Shown here piece after piece: positions 22,223 through 22,509 of a stretch of 22,509 nt of DNA; position 1 is the first letter of the stretch, and every line of letters begins with the position of its first letter. A model generated the notes under the pieces. It ran no database searches and was not told the DNA's origin. It worked only from the letters and a program-made list of their open reading frames with translations. Position numbers and translations under genes: made by a program. The DNA comes from Planctomycetaceae bacterium (GTDB lineage: Bacteria > Planctomycetota > Planctomycetia > Pirellulales > Pirellulaceae): the NCBI GenBank assembly GCA_005773145.1, contig SXHS01000081.1, forward strand, positions 1 through 22,509. The letters are read 5' to 3'.

Positions 22223-22509
22223 CTAGGCGCGATTGCGGCGCCAGACCGGCACGCTCGCTAGGAGCCCGATGAAGACACCTGTCAACCCGGTCGGTTCCGG
22301 TATCGATGCTGCTTCTAAGGCATCGATATCCAGCAGTCGATTGCTTCCTGCGTCGCGCATGGCCGCCAACGCGTAGTTGCGGTCCCAAACGTGGCCGCCA
22401 TGTGTTAGGAAGCCCACTTGAGGGGCTGCCGCGGTGCCCGTGAGCGTGAATATTTCGCTGCCGGTCGCGTAGACCGCGTCCGGCGTCACCAACTGTCGAA
22501 TGCTAAAGA
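22223..22509 (-). CDS. PEP-CTERM sorting-domain protein, C-terminal part (5' truncated by window edge)
   Basis: The minus frame is open from the window edge to a TAG at 22225-22223 and covers about 95 residues. The C-terminus has the tripartite PEP-CTERM signal: the motif IPEPT, a hydrophobic span (GLTGVFIGLLASVPV) and a basic end (WRRNRA). Such proteins are exported and processed by an exosortase, then often attached to the cell surface or released into extracellular matrix. The visible part upstream is a beta-rich-looking ectodomain ending in a short acidic linker. There is no recognisable enzyme motif. Exosortase genes are not in the window. It converges on the propeller gene with 20 bp between stop codons and no terminator. 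Confidence 0.8.
   Translation of the reverse strand, partial: FSIRQLVTPDAVYATGSEIFTLTGTAAAPQVGFLTHGGHVWDRNYALAAMRDAGSNRLLDIDALEAASIPEPTGLTGVFIGLLASVPVWRRNRA

Noticed and set aside
1..22509. Mobile elements, CRISPR arrays, tRNA or rRNA genes
   Set aside because: No transposase or integrase motifs, spaced direct repeats, tRNA TPsiC-arm consensus or rRNA sequence were recognised on either strand.

Overview
The window looks like a core chromosomal segment of a GC-rich bacterium, most probably a planctomycete (Planctomycetota, Pirellulales-like). The grounds are a CPxC/CPKC zinc-ribbon membrane protein of a type common in that phylum, a membrane-anchored PQQ-like beta-propeller protein, a PEP-CTERM protein, a split coaC/coaB pair beside an omega-like rpoZ, many weak or absent Shine-Dalgarno sites and TTG starts. 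No mobile element, CRISPR array, tRNA or rRNA gene was seen. The taxonomic call is inference from gene content.

Layout. Positions 2-244 hold the 3' end of an aconitase gene (+). It converges on a dnaK-clpB chaperone operon (-, 5090-463). A roughly 300-bp divergent region with nested dyads separates dnaK from pheA (+, 5389-6537). A compact run on + follows: a possible 15-codon ORF, tpiA, secG, a yicC-family gene, gmk, rpoZ, coaC and coaB (6580-11053), with overlaps or very short gaps between most genes. A good sigma70-type promoter (11073-11101) then starts a second + group: a tandem-ACT protein, a zinc-ribbon/5-TM protein and an HD-domain phosphohydrolase (11245-13832). The 3' end of the HD gene overlaps by 68 bp the end of a minus-strand thioredoxin-fold gene that lacks its CXXC.

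The right half is a minus-strand cluster, read right to left: a plant-type cystathionine gamma-synthase-like gene (20090-18864), a second Cys/Met-metabolism PLP enzyme (18860-17685), miaA (17672-16689), aspS (16542-14743) and the CXXC-less redoxin gene (14601-13765). A 411-bp intergenic region precedes the cluster. The window ends with a membrane-anchored PQQ-like propeller gene (+, 20502-22202) and the 3' part of a PEP-CTERM protein gene (-).

Most of the window is ordinary housekeeping: protein folding, Phe synthesis, glycolysis, secretion, GMP/CoA synthesis, Met/Cys metabolism and translation. The strongest non-coding signal lies ahead of the Met/Cys cluster. There a minus-strand promoter (TTGTCG-17-TAGAAT, 20438-20410) is followed by about 170 nt of hairpin-rich sequence and a textbook intrinsic terminator (14-bp stem, then nine U, 20232-20191), all about 100 nt upstream of the first start codon. 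This is the layout of a transcription-attenuation or riboswitch leader. I could not match it to a SAM, cobalamin or T-box element, so it is the best candidate here for an undescribed system. Other points worth a look are a PheA whose chorismate-mutase part has lost catalytic residues, an AspRS with non-discriminating signature residues, and the dyad architecture between dnaK and pheA.
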